Shown: positions 46,058 through 54,921, counted from the first letter of the stretch. The stretch is DNA of 58,398 nucleotides from Hirschia sp. (GCA_002709235.1 PAQI01000028.1:1-58398), one strand, 5' to 3'. A program made the numbers and translations. Notes: a model not told the origin generated them from the letters alone.

Positions 46058-47200
46058 ATGCTCACTCTCGTGAAATCTACCGACCGCCGCGACATTGAAT
46101 CCAGCAAACCAAAAGTGCTGATTGTTGACGATGAACTTCCTGTTCTTCTGGTTCTGAAACGAAGGCTGAATCAGCTCTACGATATCTCTGTTGCACTCAA
46201 TGCCAGAAGCGCTCTTGAGATGCTCGAAGCCAATGGTCCTTTCTCGGTCGTCATAACGGACATGCATATGCCGGGTGGAAACGGACTGGATTTTCTGTCT
46301 GAGGTACGAACGATAAGCCCGGATACCTCGCGCATCATGCTAACGGGTGATCTGGACCGTGAAACCACACTCAATGCCGTAAACCGCGGTGGAGTTCTCA
46401 GCTTCCTTGAAAAGCCCTGCCCGGCTGAGTCCATCGCAGCTGCGATCGCTCATGGTGTCGAGGTCCACCAGGGCATTCGACAGGCGGAAGCAGAAGCAAA
46501 TATCAGGATCAGTGATTTTCAGAATGAGTTCCGCGGACCATTGCTGCACATCATGGACTTCGCCCGAATGATCCGAGATGGCGTCGTGTCGACATCAACG
46601 GCTCAGGAATATGCACGCCAGATCGTCAATACCGGAGAGGACCTTTTGAGAACGTCCGAAACAGTTCTTGAATTGATGTCCATGCAGCACGGCAAGACAA
46701 GGATTGAACCCAAGCCGGTTGAAATCGGTCTTCTGGCACGCACCGCTATAAAACCCGAAATGAATCTCGCGCTGGCCAAGAGCGTGGATATTCGTCTTGA
46801 AACAGCCGCGTATCCTTTTTCTGCAATTCTGGACAGTCGCATGGTCTGTAGAGCCCTGACATGTCTGCTGTCCAACGCCGTCAGACTATCTCCGATTGAA
46901 GCGCAGGTCGTGGTTTCCGCCAAACCTGTTGGTGAGGACGAGAACTTTGTCAGTTTCGAAGTGCGCGATGCAGGAGAAGGGTTTCCCGTTGACATCCTCA
47001 AGCGCTTTCACGAGCGCAATCTCAACCCTGGTGAAAGTCTGAACACATTCGGTACAGGCCTTCCCTACGCATGGAATGTCGCCAATCTTCACAATGGTTA
47101 TCTGGAGCTGCAGAATACCGAGAATGGTGCCCTGGTGCGTCTGGTATTGCCGACTTATCGGAGCAAGACTGATGTCAGAGTGGGGCCGGTGGCTCCATGA
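46058..47200 (+). CDS. REC protein fused to a kinase-like core lacking the phosphoacceptor His
   Basis: A 380-residue protein. The REC domain (residues 18-130) has Asp68 as acceptor and the Lys of FLEKPCP. The kinase part starts at about 150: where HELRTPL is expected it reads NEFRGPL, so Asn156 replaces the phospho-accepting His. The ATPase motifs N-box (LLSNAVRLS, Asn273), DAGEGFP and GTGLPYA remain. It may bind ATP and signal without phosphotransfer. It lies divergent to the H-NOX-like operon and overlaps the next gene's tail by 26 bases. Confidence 0.85.
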   Translation: MLTLVKSTDRRDIESSKPKVLIVDDELPVLLVLKRRLNQLYDISVALNARSALEMLEANGPFSVVITDMHMPGGNGLDFLSEVRTISPDTSRIMLTGDLDRETTLNAVNRGGVLSFLEKPCPAESIAAAIAHGVEVHQGIRQAEAEANIRISDFQNEFRGPLLHIMDFARMIRDGVVSTSTAQEYARQIVNTGEDLLRTSETVLELMSMQHGKTRIEPKPVEIGLLARTAIKPEMNLALAKSVDIRLETAAYPFSAILDSRMVCRALTCLLSNAVRLSPIEAQVVVSAKPVGEDENFVSFEVRDAGEGFPVDILKRFHERNLNPGESLNTFGTGLPYAWNVANLHNGYLELQNTENGALVRLVLPTYRSKTDVRVGPVAP

Positions 47201-48176
47201 AGGCTGCCGGGGACATCAGCACCTTTTTCACCAGATCAGACTGACGACTGACCCCGGTCTTCTGGAACACGCGCTTTAGATATGTGCGCGCACTCGACAG
47301 GGTGACTCCAGACAGTTCAGCCGCCTGCTCTATCCGCTCACCCATACTGAGGGCCAGAGCGATGCTTGCCTCGGCAGGAGACAGTCCGAACAATACCTGA
47401 ATGGACTCGCGTGACAGGGCCGATTTACTGTTTCCGTCAGTGGAAAACAGGATGACCGATTCATCGGCCATGTTGTCGGTCCTCGGAATGGCAACGAGGC
47501 TTACGGCATTGCCCCATTCATCCGGTTTGAACCGAAGCCATCTCACGCGTTCGTCTGGATCAATGGCGGTATCCCTCAATGCAGCATGGAGTGTTCGGGT
47601 CTCATCGGGTGTAGGTGCCCGACAGATACCGTCCGGGCCTCTCGACAATCCGCCATCACTGTCGAGAAAGCGCTGTCCTGCCGGATTTGAGAACAACACG
47701 CGGCCTTCTACCGAGACCACGAGGACTGCCGCATTGATCATTTCCAGTGCAGCGGCTGCATGTCGGCCACCGATCACGTCTTCCGCAATCAGATCTTCGA
47801 GCGCCGCATCAATCGCGGTGATCAAACCATCTCGCACAATCGGCTTCTGAAGGAAGCTGTATATGTGCAATTCATTGATCGCACGGAGTGCCATATCAAA
47901 ATCGCTTGCACCCGTCAGAAACAGAAATCTTGTCCTGTCCGACTTGTCGATCTTGATCATCCTGGCGACCATGTCCAGACCGTCCATGCATGGCATGTGA
48001 AGATCCGAAACCACCACATCTGACTGGCTTCGACTATAGTGGTCCAGTGCCTCTTCAGGATCGGAAATGAACGTCATGTCCAGACGTCCACGCACACCAT
48101 GCAGCGCACGTTTGACTCCTTCAAGGAGTATAACGTCGTCATCCACAAACAAGACAGAGGGCAAAGGTGTGCGCAT
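47175..48176 (-). CDS. REC-PAS-LuxR response regulator
   Basis: A 333-residue protein. REC (residues 7-125) has Asp58 and the Lys in FLQKPIV. A PAS-like segment follows (INAAVLVVSVEGRVLFSNPAG), and the C-terminus is a LuxR/GerE helix-turn-helix (FGLSPAEASIALALSMG, SGVTLSSARTYLKRVFQKTG). It should be the transcriptional output of the local signalling genes. Coding ends overlap the convergent REC-kinase gene by 26 bases. Confidence 0.88.
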   Translation of the reverse strand: MRTPLPSVLFVDDDVILLEGVKRALHGVRGRLDMTFISDPEEALDHYSRSQSDVVVSDLHMPCMDGLDMVARMIKIDKSDRTRFLFLTGASDFDMALRAINELHIYSFLQKPIVRDGLITAIDAALEDLIAEDVIGGRHAAAALEMINAAVLVVSVEGRVLFSNPAGQRFLDSDGGLSRGPDGICRAPTPDETRTLHAALRDTAIDPDERVRWLRFKPDEWGNAVSLVAIPRTDNMADESVILFSTDGNSKSALSRESIQVLFGLSPAEASIALALSMGERIEQAAELSGVTLSSARTYLKRVFQKTGVSRQSDLVKKVLMSPAAFMEPPAPL

Positions 48177-48274
48177 AATGGCACAACCTAGACTGGAACG
48201 ATTGGCTTTAGGTGAGCGAGACGTGTATATTTTCTGCTGTTGCGTTAACCAATGCCTGTTTCAGATCGTCAGGT

Positions 48275-49462
48275 TCACTTCGTCGAACCCAATACCTTCT
48301 CCAGCGCATCGCAGACCCGGTGAGCCTGCGCATCGCTCAGATAAGGGTGCATGGGCAAGGACATTGCGCTTTGTGCGCATGCATCGCAACCCGGCAAACC
48401 TTCGGCTGGATTATAGGGGGCATAGGCTTCCATTCGATGCAGTGGCGTGTCGTAATAGATGGCTGTCGGAATGCCCAGCTCACTGAGCTGGGCCCTGACA
48501 GTGTCCCGTCCCTCGACATGGACAGTGAACAGACCATATCCATGTTCCGATCCCGGAGTTGCCTGTTGCAGCTCGACCTTGCCAGCAAGACGCTCTTCAT
48601 AGATCGCTGCAATGGAAACCCGTCTTGTGCGCTCGGCCTGGAAGATATCGAGCTTCTCGGAAACGATAGCGCACTGAATCGAGTCGCAGCGACCATTGAT
48701 GCCCACGCGCACCGAGATCTTTCGGTCCGCGTCCGTCCCGTGCCAGCGGATTGATCTGAGTATCTCCGCAAAATCCTTGTCCGTGGTCATGATCGCGCCA
48801 CCATCACCATATCCACCCAGGGCCTTGGTGGGGTAAAAGGATGTCCCGGTGATCTCGGCGATAGCCCCGACCCATTTGCCGGACTGGCGTCCGCCAAAGG
48901 ACTGCGCACCATCAGCAACGATACGAAGGCCATAGCTATCTGCGACCTGTCCGATGGCGTGATAATCGGCTGGCATGCCGTAGAGGTCGACAGGCATGAT
49001 TGCGCGCGCCCGGAGATCACGGCGCGCCTTGACGGCCTTGATCTGCTTTTCCAGATCAATCGGGCACATGTTGAATGTCGCAGGGTCTACATCCACAAAG
49101 ACCGGCGTTGCCCCCGCAAGAAGGACTGCATTGGCCGTCGCGTTATAGGTGAAGCCGGGAATGAAGACAGCATCGCCATGGCCATAGCCCAGCGCGATGA
49201 GTGGCATGACAAGCGCTTGCGTGCCGGACCCGACAGCAACCGCATCCGCCGCGCCTGTGAACTCACAGAGCTTTTGTTCCAGCTCGTCTACCTCGGGACC
49301 GCCAATGTGGCGACCGTGATCCAGAATGGTTGTGAAACGCGCTTCAACCTTGCTGCGCACAAGCGCTTGCTGCGCTTTCAGATCAAAGAACTGAATAGGC
49401 GCATCTGCTGGCGGCTGAGGGATAACAACATTTTCCTGCCCGGTGAGTGTATCTAGTGCCAT
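48275..49462 (-). CDS. DegT/DnrJ/EryC1/StrS aminotransferase
   Basis: From the ATG at 49462 this is 395 residues. IQFFDLKAQQALVRSKVEAR, SGTQALVMPLIALG, FIPGFTYNATANAVLLAGA, ADGAQSFGG and the PLP Lys in FYPTKALGGYGDGG mark the sugar aminotransferase family. The closest type I recall is WbpE/WlbC, which aminates UDP-linked 3-oxo-glucuronate derivatives. A Gfo/Idh/MocA oxidoreductase gene lies just upstream, matching the dehydrogenase/aminotransferase pairs of nucleotide-sugar pathways. No glycosyltransferase is seen nearby. Confidence 0.9.
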   Translation of the reverse strand: MALDTLTGQENVVIPQPPADAPIQFFDLKAQQALVRSKVEARFTTILDHGRHIGGPEVDELEQKLCEFTGAADAVAVGSGTQALVMPLIALGYGHGDAVFIPGFTYNATANAVLLAGATPVFVDVDPATFNMCPIDLEKQIKAVKARRDLRARAIMPVDLYGMPADYHAIGQVADSYGLRIVADGAQSFGGRQSGKWVGAIAEITGTSFYPTKALGGYGDGGAIMTTDKDFAEILRSIRWHGTDADRKISVRVGINGRCDSIQCAIVSEKLDIFQAERTRRVSIAAIYEERLAGKVELQQATPGSEHGYGLFTVHVEGRDTVRAQLSELGIPTAIYYDTPLHRMEAYAPYNPAEGLPGCDACAQSAMSLPMHPYLSDAQAHRVCDALEKVLGSTK

Positions 49463-49474
49463 AGTATTCAACCT

Positions 49475-50392
49475 CTACGCTTCATGATTGGCGGCGTTTT
49501 CTACAGCTTCGGCGAGCGCCGCCGCGCGCGCACCGTATTCACCTGGAATGGGAGATGGATGTTGTCCCAGAGATGCCGAATAGAATGCCTCATCAGCAGC
49601 CATCAGGGGATCGGGAATGATATCTGTGACGTCTAGCTGGATGTCAAAAGGCGTCTCATTGCGCACTGTCTTTGCGAGGAAATCGATTTCCACGACGCCG
49701 GATGGATATTCCAGTTTCATGGTCCGTTTGCGTTCCTTTGCACAACGACTGGCTTCTAGCACAGCCACTCCATTGGGATATCTGATTTCAGTGTGCACCT
49801 CGTCCACAAGGGCGGTATGTGCCTTGCGGCCTTCAGCGGATGCTACCTCGCCCTGCGTCTCGAACACGGCATTGGCGAGGTCGATATCATGGATCATCAG
49901 GTCAAAGATGACTGAAACATCTTCGCACCGACCATTCGGAGAAGGAGGTGCCGCCCGGACAGCTTCAATACGACTGGGAGTTTCAGGCGCGCCGACGACT
50001 CCCATCGCTTCGAATACCAGGCGTTCCTGATGACCGACCTGAAGGACCAGATTCTTGGCCTTGGCCAGAGACACCAGCGCATCAGCTTCAGCAGCGCTGA
50101 GAGCGAGCGGCTTTTCAACAAGAACATGTCGACCGGCTCTCAGGGCGCGTGCTGCTATCGTGGAATGGGTTACAGCTGGCGTTGCGATGACAATTGCCTG
50201 GCTGGCAAGGATCAACATATCCAGATCAGCAATCACTTCGCCCTGCCCGACCTTGTCTATGACGGTTTGTGCAGCTTCCGATGAGAGATCATACACGCCC
50301 ACAAGTTCGGCAATATCCGACTGCGCGGCTTTTTGTGCATGATATCCGGCAAACACTCCCGCGCCGACCAGTCCGACTTTCAGTTTCGACAC
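49475..50392 (-). CDS. Gfo/Idh/MocA oxidoreductase
   Basis: Taking the GTG at 50392, the protein has 305 residues and begins MSKLKVGLVGAGVFAGYHAQ, the NAD(P)-binding start of the family. The EKPLALSAAEADALV motif near residue 90 carries the catalytic Lys of the EKP motif. Longer starts would add a non-conserved tail. It lies 12 bases upstream of the aminotransferase and likely works with it on a nucleotide sugar. Confidence 0.87.
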   Translation of the reverse strand: MSKLKVGLVGAGVFAGYHAQKAAQSDIAELVGVYDLSSEAAQTVIDKVGQGEVIADLDMLILASQAIVIATPAVTHSTIAARALRAGRHVLVEKPLALSAAEADALVSLAKAKNLVLQVGHQERLVFEAMGVVGAPETPSRIEAVRAAPPSPNGRCEDVSVIFDLMIHDIDLANAVFETQGEVASAEGRKAHTALVDEVHTEIRYPNGVAVLEASRCAKERKRTMKLEYPSGVVEIDFLAKTVRNETPFDIQLDVTDIIPDPLMAADEAFYSASLGQHPSPIPGEYGARAAALAEAVENAANHEA

Positions 50393-50654
50393 AACAACCT
50401 GCTTTCCCTGAGACTCTACAATGAATAGCTTACCTGCTGAGGAAGATAACAAGTCTGGCCAAATCGCAAGCTGTGCGACCATCAAAGAGCATTACGAGAT
50501 CTTACAGGCACTGAAGTGTGATACATCTCGCTATGCATTCGCTTCCGGGTTGAATTAGGCATGGTGGCGTGTATTTAGGATATAAGCGCGCCTTCGGTCT
50601 GCACGGGAACCGTCGGCGCATTTTTTGATTCACACAAGGTAATCAGGTGTAGAG

Positions 50655-51566
50655 ATGGCGCGTCTGTTCGACAGCTATGTAATGGTGGATTGGAGTGCGG
50701 CCTCCAAACCGGCCACGGGTAAAGACTCCATCTGGATTGGTGCGCTTGTACCAGATGCCAGGCTGCGCCTTACATTTCGCGCATCCAACCCATCGACGCG
50801 TGCGGCTGCAATTGTGGAGCTGACTGAATTGCTGGGCAAGCTCACCCACCGCGGTGACCGTGTCCTTTTGGGGTTTGACTTTCCGCTTGGCTTTCCGCGC
50901 GGCACTTCAGCCGCTCTCGGCCTCAAATCTGATGTTCCGGCCTGGCAATCCATACGTGATTTCCTGGCCAAGGAAATGAAAGACAAGCCCGACAATTCAA
51001 ACAACCGCTTTTCTCTGGCTGCCAGAATGAACCGGCTGATTTCGGATGGACCGTTTCCATTCTGGGGATGCACAAAGCGAGATGAGCTGACGACCCTGTC
51101 CGTCAAGAAATCCAGAGATCACACATCCGAGGACCTTCCAGAATATCGGCTTTGCGAGGAATATGCGTTGAAGGCGAAACTCGGACGGCCTCAGCCGATC
51201 TGGAAGATTGCCTATGCAGGTGCCGTTGGTGGCCAGTCCCTGACAGGCATACCGGCTTTGGCGAAATTGTCCCAATCGGTTGAAGGCCTGAAGCTCTGGC
51301 CATTCGACTTGCCTCTGGCTGACCTTGATGAGGAAGCGCTCGGCGACACACGGATTGTTGCAACCGAGATTTACCCCTCGATGATCAGTGCGGACGCGCA
51401 ATCCAATGAGATCAAGGATGAGGCGCAGGTCCGAATCATCGCCGAACACTTCGCCGAACTGGATAAATCCGGCCGACTCGGTCGCTGTTTCGCAGGCCCC
51501 GAATCTCTTTCAGAAGATGAAAAGCTCGTAATTTCGGGAGAAGAAGGGTGGATTTTGGGCGTTTAG
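50655..51566 (+). CDS. Conserved protein of unknown function, DUF429-like
   Basis: A 303-residue protein. Its start, YVMVDWSAASKPATGKDSIWIG, followed by RVLLGFDFPLGFPRG, looks like the RNase H-like fold of DUF429 relatives, with a first acidic residue in VDWS and another in FDFP. Databases label some alphaproteobacterial relatives as cobalamin or molybdopterin proteins, which I regard as unreliable. I assign no function. It stands alone before HU. Confidence 0.7.
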   Translation: MARLFDSYVMVDWSAASKPATGKDSIWIGALVPDARLRLTFRASNPSTRAAAIVELTELLGKLTHRGDRVLLGFDFPLGFPRGTSAALGLKSDVPAWQSIRDFLAKEMKDKPDNSNNRFSLAARMNRLISDGPFPFWGCTKRDELTTLSVKKSRDHTSEDLPEYRLCEEYALKAKLGRPQPIWKIAYAGAVGGQSLTGIPALAKLSQSVEGLKLWPFDLPLADLDEEALGDTRIVATEIYPSMISADAQSNEIKDEAQVRIIAEHFAELDKSGRLGRCFAGPESLSEDEKLVISGEEGWILGV

Positions 51567-51679
51567 GCCCGTGTTTACTGGGGAAATTGCTGTTTTCGGG
51601 CTAGACGAATCGCTCAAACCGCCGTCACTAGCCGTTAACCGCGGATCGAAACGCGACGCGGAGCGAAATGGAGGGACCT

Positions 51680-51946
51680 ATGAACAAGTCCGAACTTTGC
51701 AAAAAAGTAGCCGAATCGGCTGAAATGACTCAATCAGACGCTAACCGCGCCATTGATGCTGTCCTCGAGACAATCGCTGGCGAACTCAAGCGTGGCGAAC
51801 AAGTCGCTCTGGCTGGCTTTGGTACTTTCGTTGCCAAGACCCGCAAAGAGCGTGAAGGTCGCAACCCGGCCACTGGTAAGCCAATCAAGATTCCAGCCAA
51901 GACTTCGGCTGCTTTCAAACCGGCTACGGCTCTCAAGGACCTCTAG
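51680..51946 (+). CDS. HU-family DNA-binding protein
   Basis: From the ATG after GGAGGG this is 88 residues: MNKSELCKKVAESAEMTQSD, then GFGTFVAKTRKEREGRNPAT and the arm GRNPATGKPIKI with the DNA-intercalating Pro. It bends and compacts DNA as a dimer. A strong terminator follows. Confidence 0.95.
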   Translation: MNKSELCKKVAESAEMTQSDANRAIDAVLETIAGELKRGEQVALAGFGTFVAKTRKEREGRNPATGKPIKIPAKTSAAFKPATALKDL

Positions 51947-51970
51947 GGGATCTTGAACCATCAAGCTTTT

Positions 51971-52007
51971 AAACGGCGCACCATGTTCATTGGCGCGCCG
52001 TTTTTAT
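51971..52007 (+). terminator. Terminator behind HU, overlapping the MATE gene end
   Basis: AAACGGCGC pairs with GCGCCGTTT over a 15-base loop, followed by TTTTTATTT on the plus strand. The right-hand half encodes the last residues of the convergent MATE gene, and the MATE stop codon is in the loop. Confidence 0.85.
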
Positions 52008-53336
52008 TTGGAGAAGGACAAGCTGGCCTGTGCCAGCGACAACCGACCCGAACACAATCCCCCACATCACGCCCTCAGCGCCGCCTCCCCTGACCAGCCC
52101 CAGATACCAGGCACTCGGGACCATGACGCAGATATAGGACAGCAGCTGAATGATCGTGGAGGGCCAGACAACTTCCTGAGCCCTGAGCATCGTCGCAACG
52201 ACCGCCTGTAAACCGTCAAACACCATCGCGATGGCAGAGATGCCGATCACGACCGCCAGTGCTGCTACCAGATTGACCTCCTCGGTATTCTTGATCAGCA
52301 ATCCGGCCCAGACATCACGGAACACAAATATGATCACGGACAGGCTTAGCCCGCAGATCAGATAGGTGCCCAGGCCCAGCCGTGTTGCGTCAATGACACC
52401 GCGACGGTTCTTGCTCCCAAAGGCCTCCGCAACCCTGATCGAGGACGCCACACCAATTCCCGAGAACACCATGAAGCATGTGAACAATGGCTGCATCGCC
52501 ATCGAGAACACGGCTCCAGCCGACAGGGATATCATGGCAGCAATCACGAACATGGCATTGAAGGATGCGAACTCGGCGACATTGGCCAAGGCACCACCCA
52601 TCCCGACAGTGTTCTGTCTCCTGAACTCGCCTGCCGGAGCGGGTGGAGATGAAGTGAAGCCAGGGGTCAGCAAGGCTGCAAGGCCGATCAGGATCACAGC
52701 CTGAACAACTCTGACTCCCGTGGATGCCCAGGCAACGCCCTCGGCACCCATTTGCGGGAAACCCCAGGAACCGCCGACAAGGGCCAGATCGATCACGAGG
52801 TTCAACCCTGCACAGCCATACATCACGGCTACAACGATATTGGGCCGTCTGAGCGCCTCGAAATAGAAGGCAAGCCCGGTCGCAAGCAATTGACCGATCA
52901 GACCATAGGCCAGAATTCTCGCCACGCTGGTCATGTCGGCCGCGACTTGATCCTCAAAGCCCAGCCTGCTGAACATGGGCGATGACAGGCTGTAAATGGC
53001 GATTGTGAAGACAATTCCGATGCCTGTACCGATAAGGAGGCCACGCTTGAGGACGCGACCTGTTTCATGTGCCCTGCCGACGCCAGACAATTCTGCAGTG
53101 ATCACCTGCACGCCCTGAAGCGTTCCCATTCCGAATGCCAGGCCGATGGAGAACAATAGATATCCCGTCGTGATATAGGCCAGTTCCAATTGGGCATAAT
53201 GCCCAAGAACAACTGCATCGGTTACCGACATGATGGGAAAGGTAAGCCGGGTGGCGATGACAGGAATCGCAAGTTTCAGTAGGTCCAGCATTGCCCGAAC
53301 ACTGGTGTTCTCACTTGTATTTACGGGGGTGTTCAT
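51987..53336 (-). CDS. MATE family efflux transporter
   Basis: From the ATG at 53336 this is 449 residues with about twelve hydrophobic helices. The layout fits MATE transporters: LAIPVIATRLTFPIMSVTDAVVLG in the first helix and FGMGTLQGVQVITAELSGVG in the second, then a repeat of the same arrangement. Such proteins export cations or drugs using Na+ or H+. The C-terminal codons form part of the HU terminator. Confidence 0.92.
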   Translation of the reverse strand: MNTPVNTSENTSVRAMLDLLKLAIPVIATRLTFPIMSVTDAVVLGHYAQLELAYITTGYLLFSIGLAFGMGTLQGVQVITAELSGVGRAHETGRVLKRGLLIGTGIGIVFTIAIYSLSSPMFSRLGFEDQVAADMTSVARILAYGLIGQLLATGLAFYFEALRRPNIVVAVMYGCAGLNLVIDLALVGGSWGFPQMGAEGVAWASTGVRVVQAVILIGLAALLTPGFTSSPPAPAGEFRRQNTVGMGGALANVAEFASFNAMFVIAAMISLSAGAVFSMAMQPLFTCFMVFSGIGVASSIRVAEAFGSKNRRGVIDATRLGLGTYLICGLSLSVIIFVFRDVWAGLLIKNTEEVNLVAALAVVIGISAIAMVFDGLQAVVATMLRAQEVVWPSTIIQLLSYICVMVPSAWYLGLVRGGGAEGVMWGIVFGSVVAGTGQLVLLQIKTARQ

Positions 53337-53574
53337 GACGCACATGGTCCGGAAGATTAAGCCCACGATTTTGTGCGGCCGGCCAGATTGCACAGCTTGG
53401 CTTTGATCTCAATTCAAATCTGAGTGACTTAGCTGAACCCCTCATTCATGCGACGTTCAGCCTGCGTTCATTATCAAGGAACGCTGAAGCCTGAATTGTC
53501 CGTTCCGAACCTGTGCATTCCGATCCATGTGAGCGGCGACCGAAAAATTCGGTTCAATATCCTGGAGGCTCAAA

Positions 53575-54195
53575 ATGAAAATGTTTCAAAATCTCCTTGC
53601 TGGTATCACAGCCTGCGCAATGATGGCGACGACACTTACGCCTGTGGCGCTTGCTGATCCGCGTGATTACAAGCGGGATCGAAACGACCGTCATCACGAT
53701 AACCGCCATGATAACAGGCATGATAACCGCCACGATTACGGCAAAGACCGCCGTGATGGTGATTGGCGCCACGGCCGTGACCGCGATGACCGCCGTTACG
53801 ACAAACGGTACAGTCATTACGAGGCGCGAGACCGCCACTACAAGGAACAGTGGGAGCGCGCGAACCGTCGGCGTGACTACCAGAACAACCGAAATGAATT
53901 CTATCACACCCGGCGCGCACCGGCATATTCAGGATATTATCCACGGCCCTATCAGAACAGTTATCAGCGCTACCCCAATCACGGTTACAATGCGCCAAGA
54001 TACAGCGTTGGTGGCTATTATTACCGGTCACCAAGAACTGTTGTGATCCACGACTATAATCGTCGCGGCCTGCGTCACCCGCCACGCGGATATCACTGGG
54101 TTCGTGACCGCGACAGGGGCGATGCCATTCTGGCCTCTATCGCGACTGGTGCCATTATCGGTCTGGTTGTGGGCGTGATTGCTTCGGAATACTGA
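53575..54195 (+). CDS. RcnB-like periplasmic protein with His/Asp-rich repeats
   Basis: A 206-residue protein with a signal peptide (LLAGITACAMMATTLTPVALA). The mature part begins with tandem HDNR units (residues 40-56), then a long arginine- and tyrosine-rich region. The C-terminus LRHPPRGYHWVRD, then a membrane-like helix (LASIATGAIIGLVVGVIA), matches the RcnB family of nickel/cobalt homeostasis proteins. The His/Asp repeat could bind metal. The role here is inferred. Confidence 0.8.
   Translation: MKMFQNLLAGITACAMMATTLTPVALADPRDYKRDRNDRHHDNRHDNRHDNRHDYGKDRRDGDWRHGRDRDDRRYDKRYSHYEARDRHYKEQWERANRRRDYQNNRNEFYHTRRAPAYSGYYPRPYQNSYQRYPNHGYNAPRYSVGGYYYRSPRTVVIHDYNRRGLRHPPRGYHWVRDRDRGDAILASIATGAIIGLVVGVIASEY
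53695..53742 (+). repeat. Four 12-bp tandem repeats coding HDNR
   Basis: Units of CA(C/T)GATAACCGC or close variants start at 53695, 53707, 53719 and 53731, with the last diverging to HDYG. They lie in frame within the RcnB-like gene. Confidence 0.85.
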
Positions 54196-54221
54196 TCTGC
54201 GGGAGACTTGGTGAGGCTGGA

Positions 54222-54632
54222 TCAATCAGGATCGATCCGGCCTCTCAAGGCCTTGACCGCACCCCGCTTCGTCTTGGTATCGATGCGCTTTCGCTTTGCT
54301 GCTCTGGATGGGCGCGTGGGAACGCGAAATTTGGGACGCCGAGCAGCTTCATTCAGCATCGTCAGCAGGCGTGCCCATGCCGCCTCTCTGTTGCGCTCCT
54401 GTGTGCGATGTTCATTTGATCGTACAATCAGTTCGCCATCATTGGTGATACGGCTCTGAAGCTGGCGCATGATGCGCGCCTTGGCAGGGGCCTCGATAGT
54501 CTCACACTCTGCGAGATTGAATCGAAGCTGTACCGTCGACGCGACCTTGTTGACGTTCTGACCGCCAGGGCCACCACCGCGAATGAAGTTTTCCTCACTC
54601 CAGGGTACGATATCGGCTTTTGTGATCGGCAT
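54222..54632 (-). CDS. arfB: Ribosome-rescue peptidyl-tRNA hydrolase ArfB
   Basis: A 136-residue class I release-factor-like protein with GGQ at residues 23-25 (GGGPGGQNVNKV) and a basic C-terminal tail (RAAKRKRIDTKTKRGAVKAL) that enters the empty mRNA channel. It frees stalled ribosomes without a stop codon. It converges on the RcnB-like gene. Confidence 0.94.
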   Translation of the reverse strand: MPITKADIVPWSEENFIRGGGPGGQNVNKVASTVQLRFNLAECETIEAPAKARIMRQLQSRITNDGELIVRSNEHRTQERNREAAWARLLTMLNEAARRPKFRVPTRPSRAAKRKRIDTKTKRGAVKALRGRIDPD

Positions 54633-54717
54633 GAGACAAGAACAAGTGCTGACTGATCGCCAGCACTTTCCTCCGTGACCTGCAATCGAACATCAGACCG
54701 AGATCGAGTTGCAGTGC

Positions 54718-54921
54718 TTATTTTTCAAGTACGAATGTGACTTTCATGGTGACACGAAACTCAACAATCTCATCCTTCTCCACCACGACCTTCTGATCCT
54801 GTACCCAGGCTCCTGACACGTTCTTCAGTGTCTTGGTCGCGCGTTTGACGCCCTTTTGAATTGCGTCGTCAAAGCTCGTCTTGGATGAAGCTATAATTTC
54901 GGTTACGCGTGCGACGGCCAT
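54718..54921 (-). CDS. Dodecin
   Basis: A 67-residue protein with the dodecin pattern: AVARVTEIIASSKTSFDDAI, the flavin-stacking Trp39 in GAWVQDQKV and IVEFRVTMKVTFVLE. Dodecins form hollow twelve-subunit shells that store flavin. AGGAGAG precedes the ATG. Confidence 0.93.
   Translation of the reverse strand: MAVARVTEIIASSKTSFDDAIQKGVKRATKTLKNVSGAWVQDQKVVVEKDEIVEFRVTMKVTFVLEK

Noticed and set aside
53695-53742. Short tandem repeats considered as a CRISPR array
   Set aside because: The units are 12 bp, contiguous without spacers and in frame in a coding sequence.
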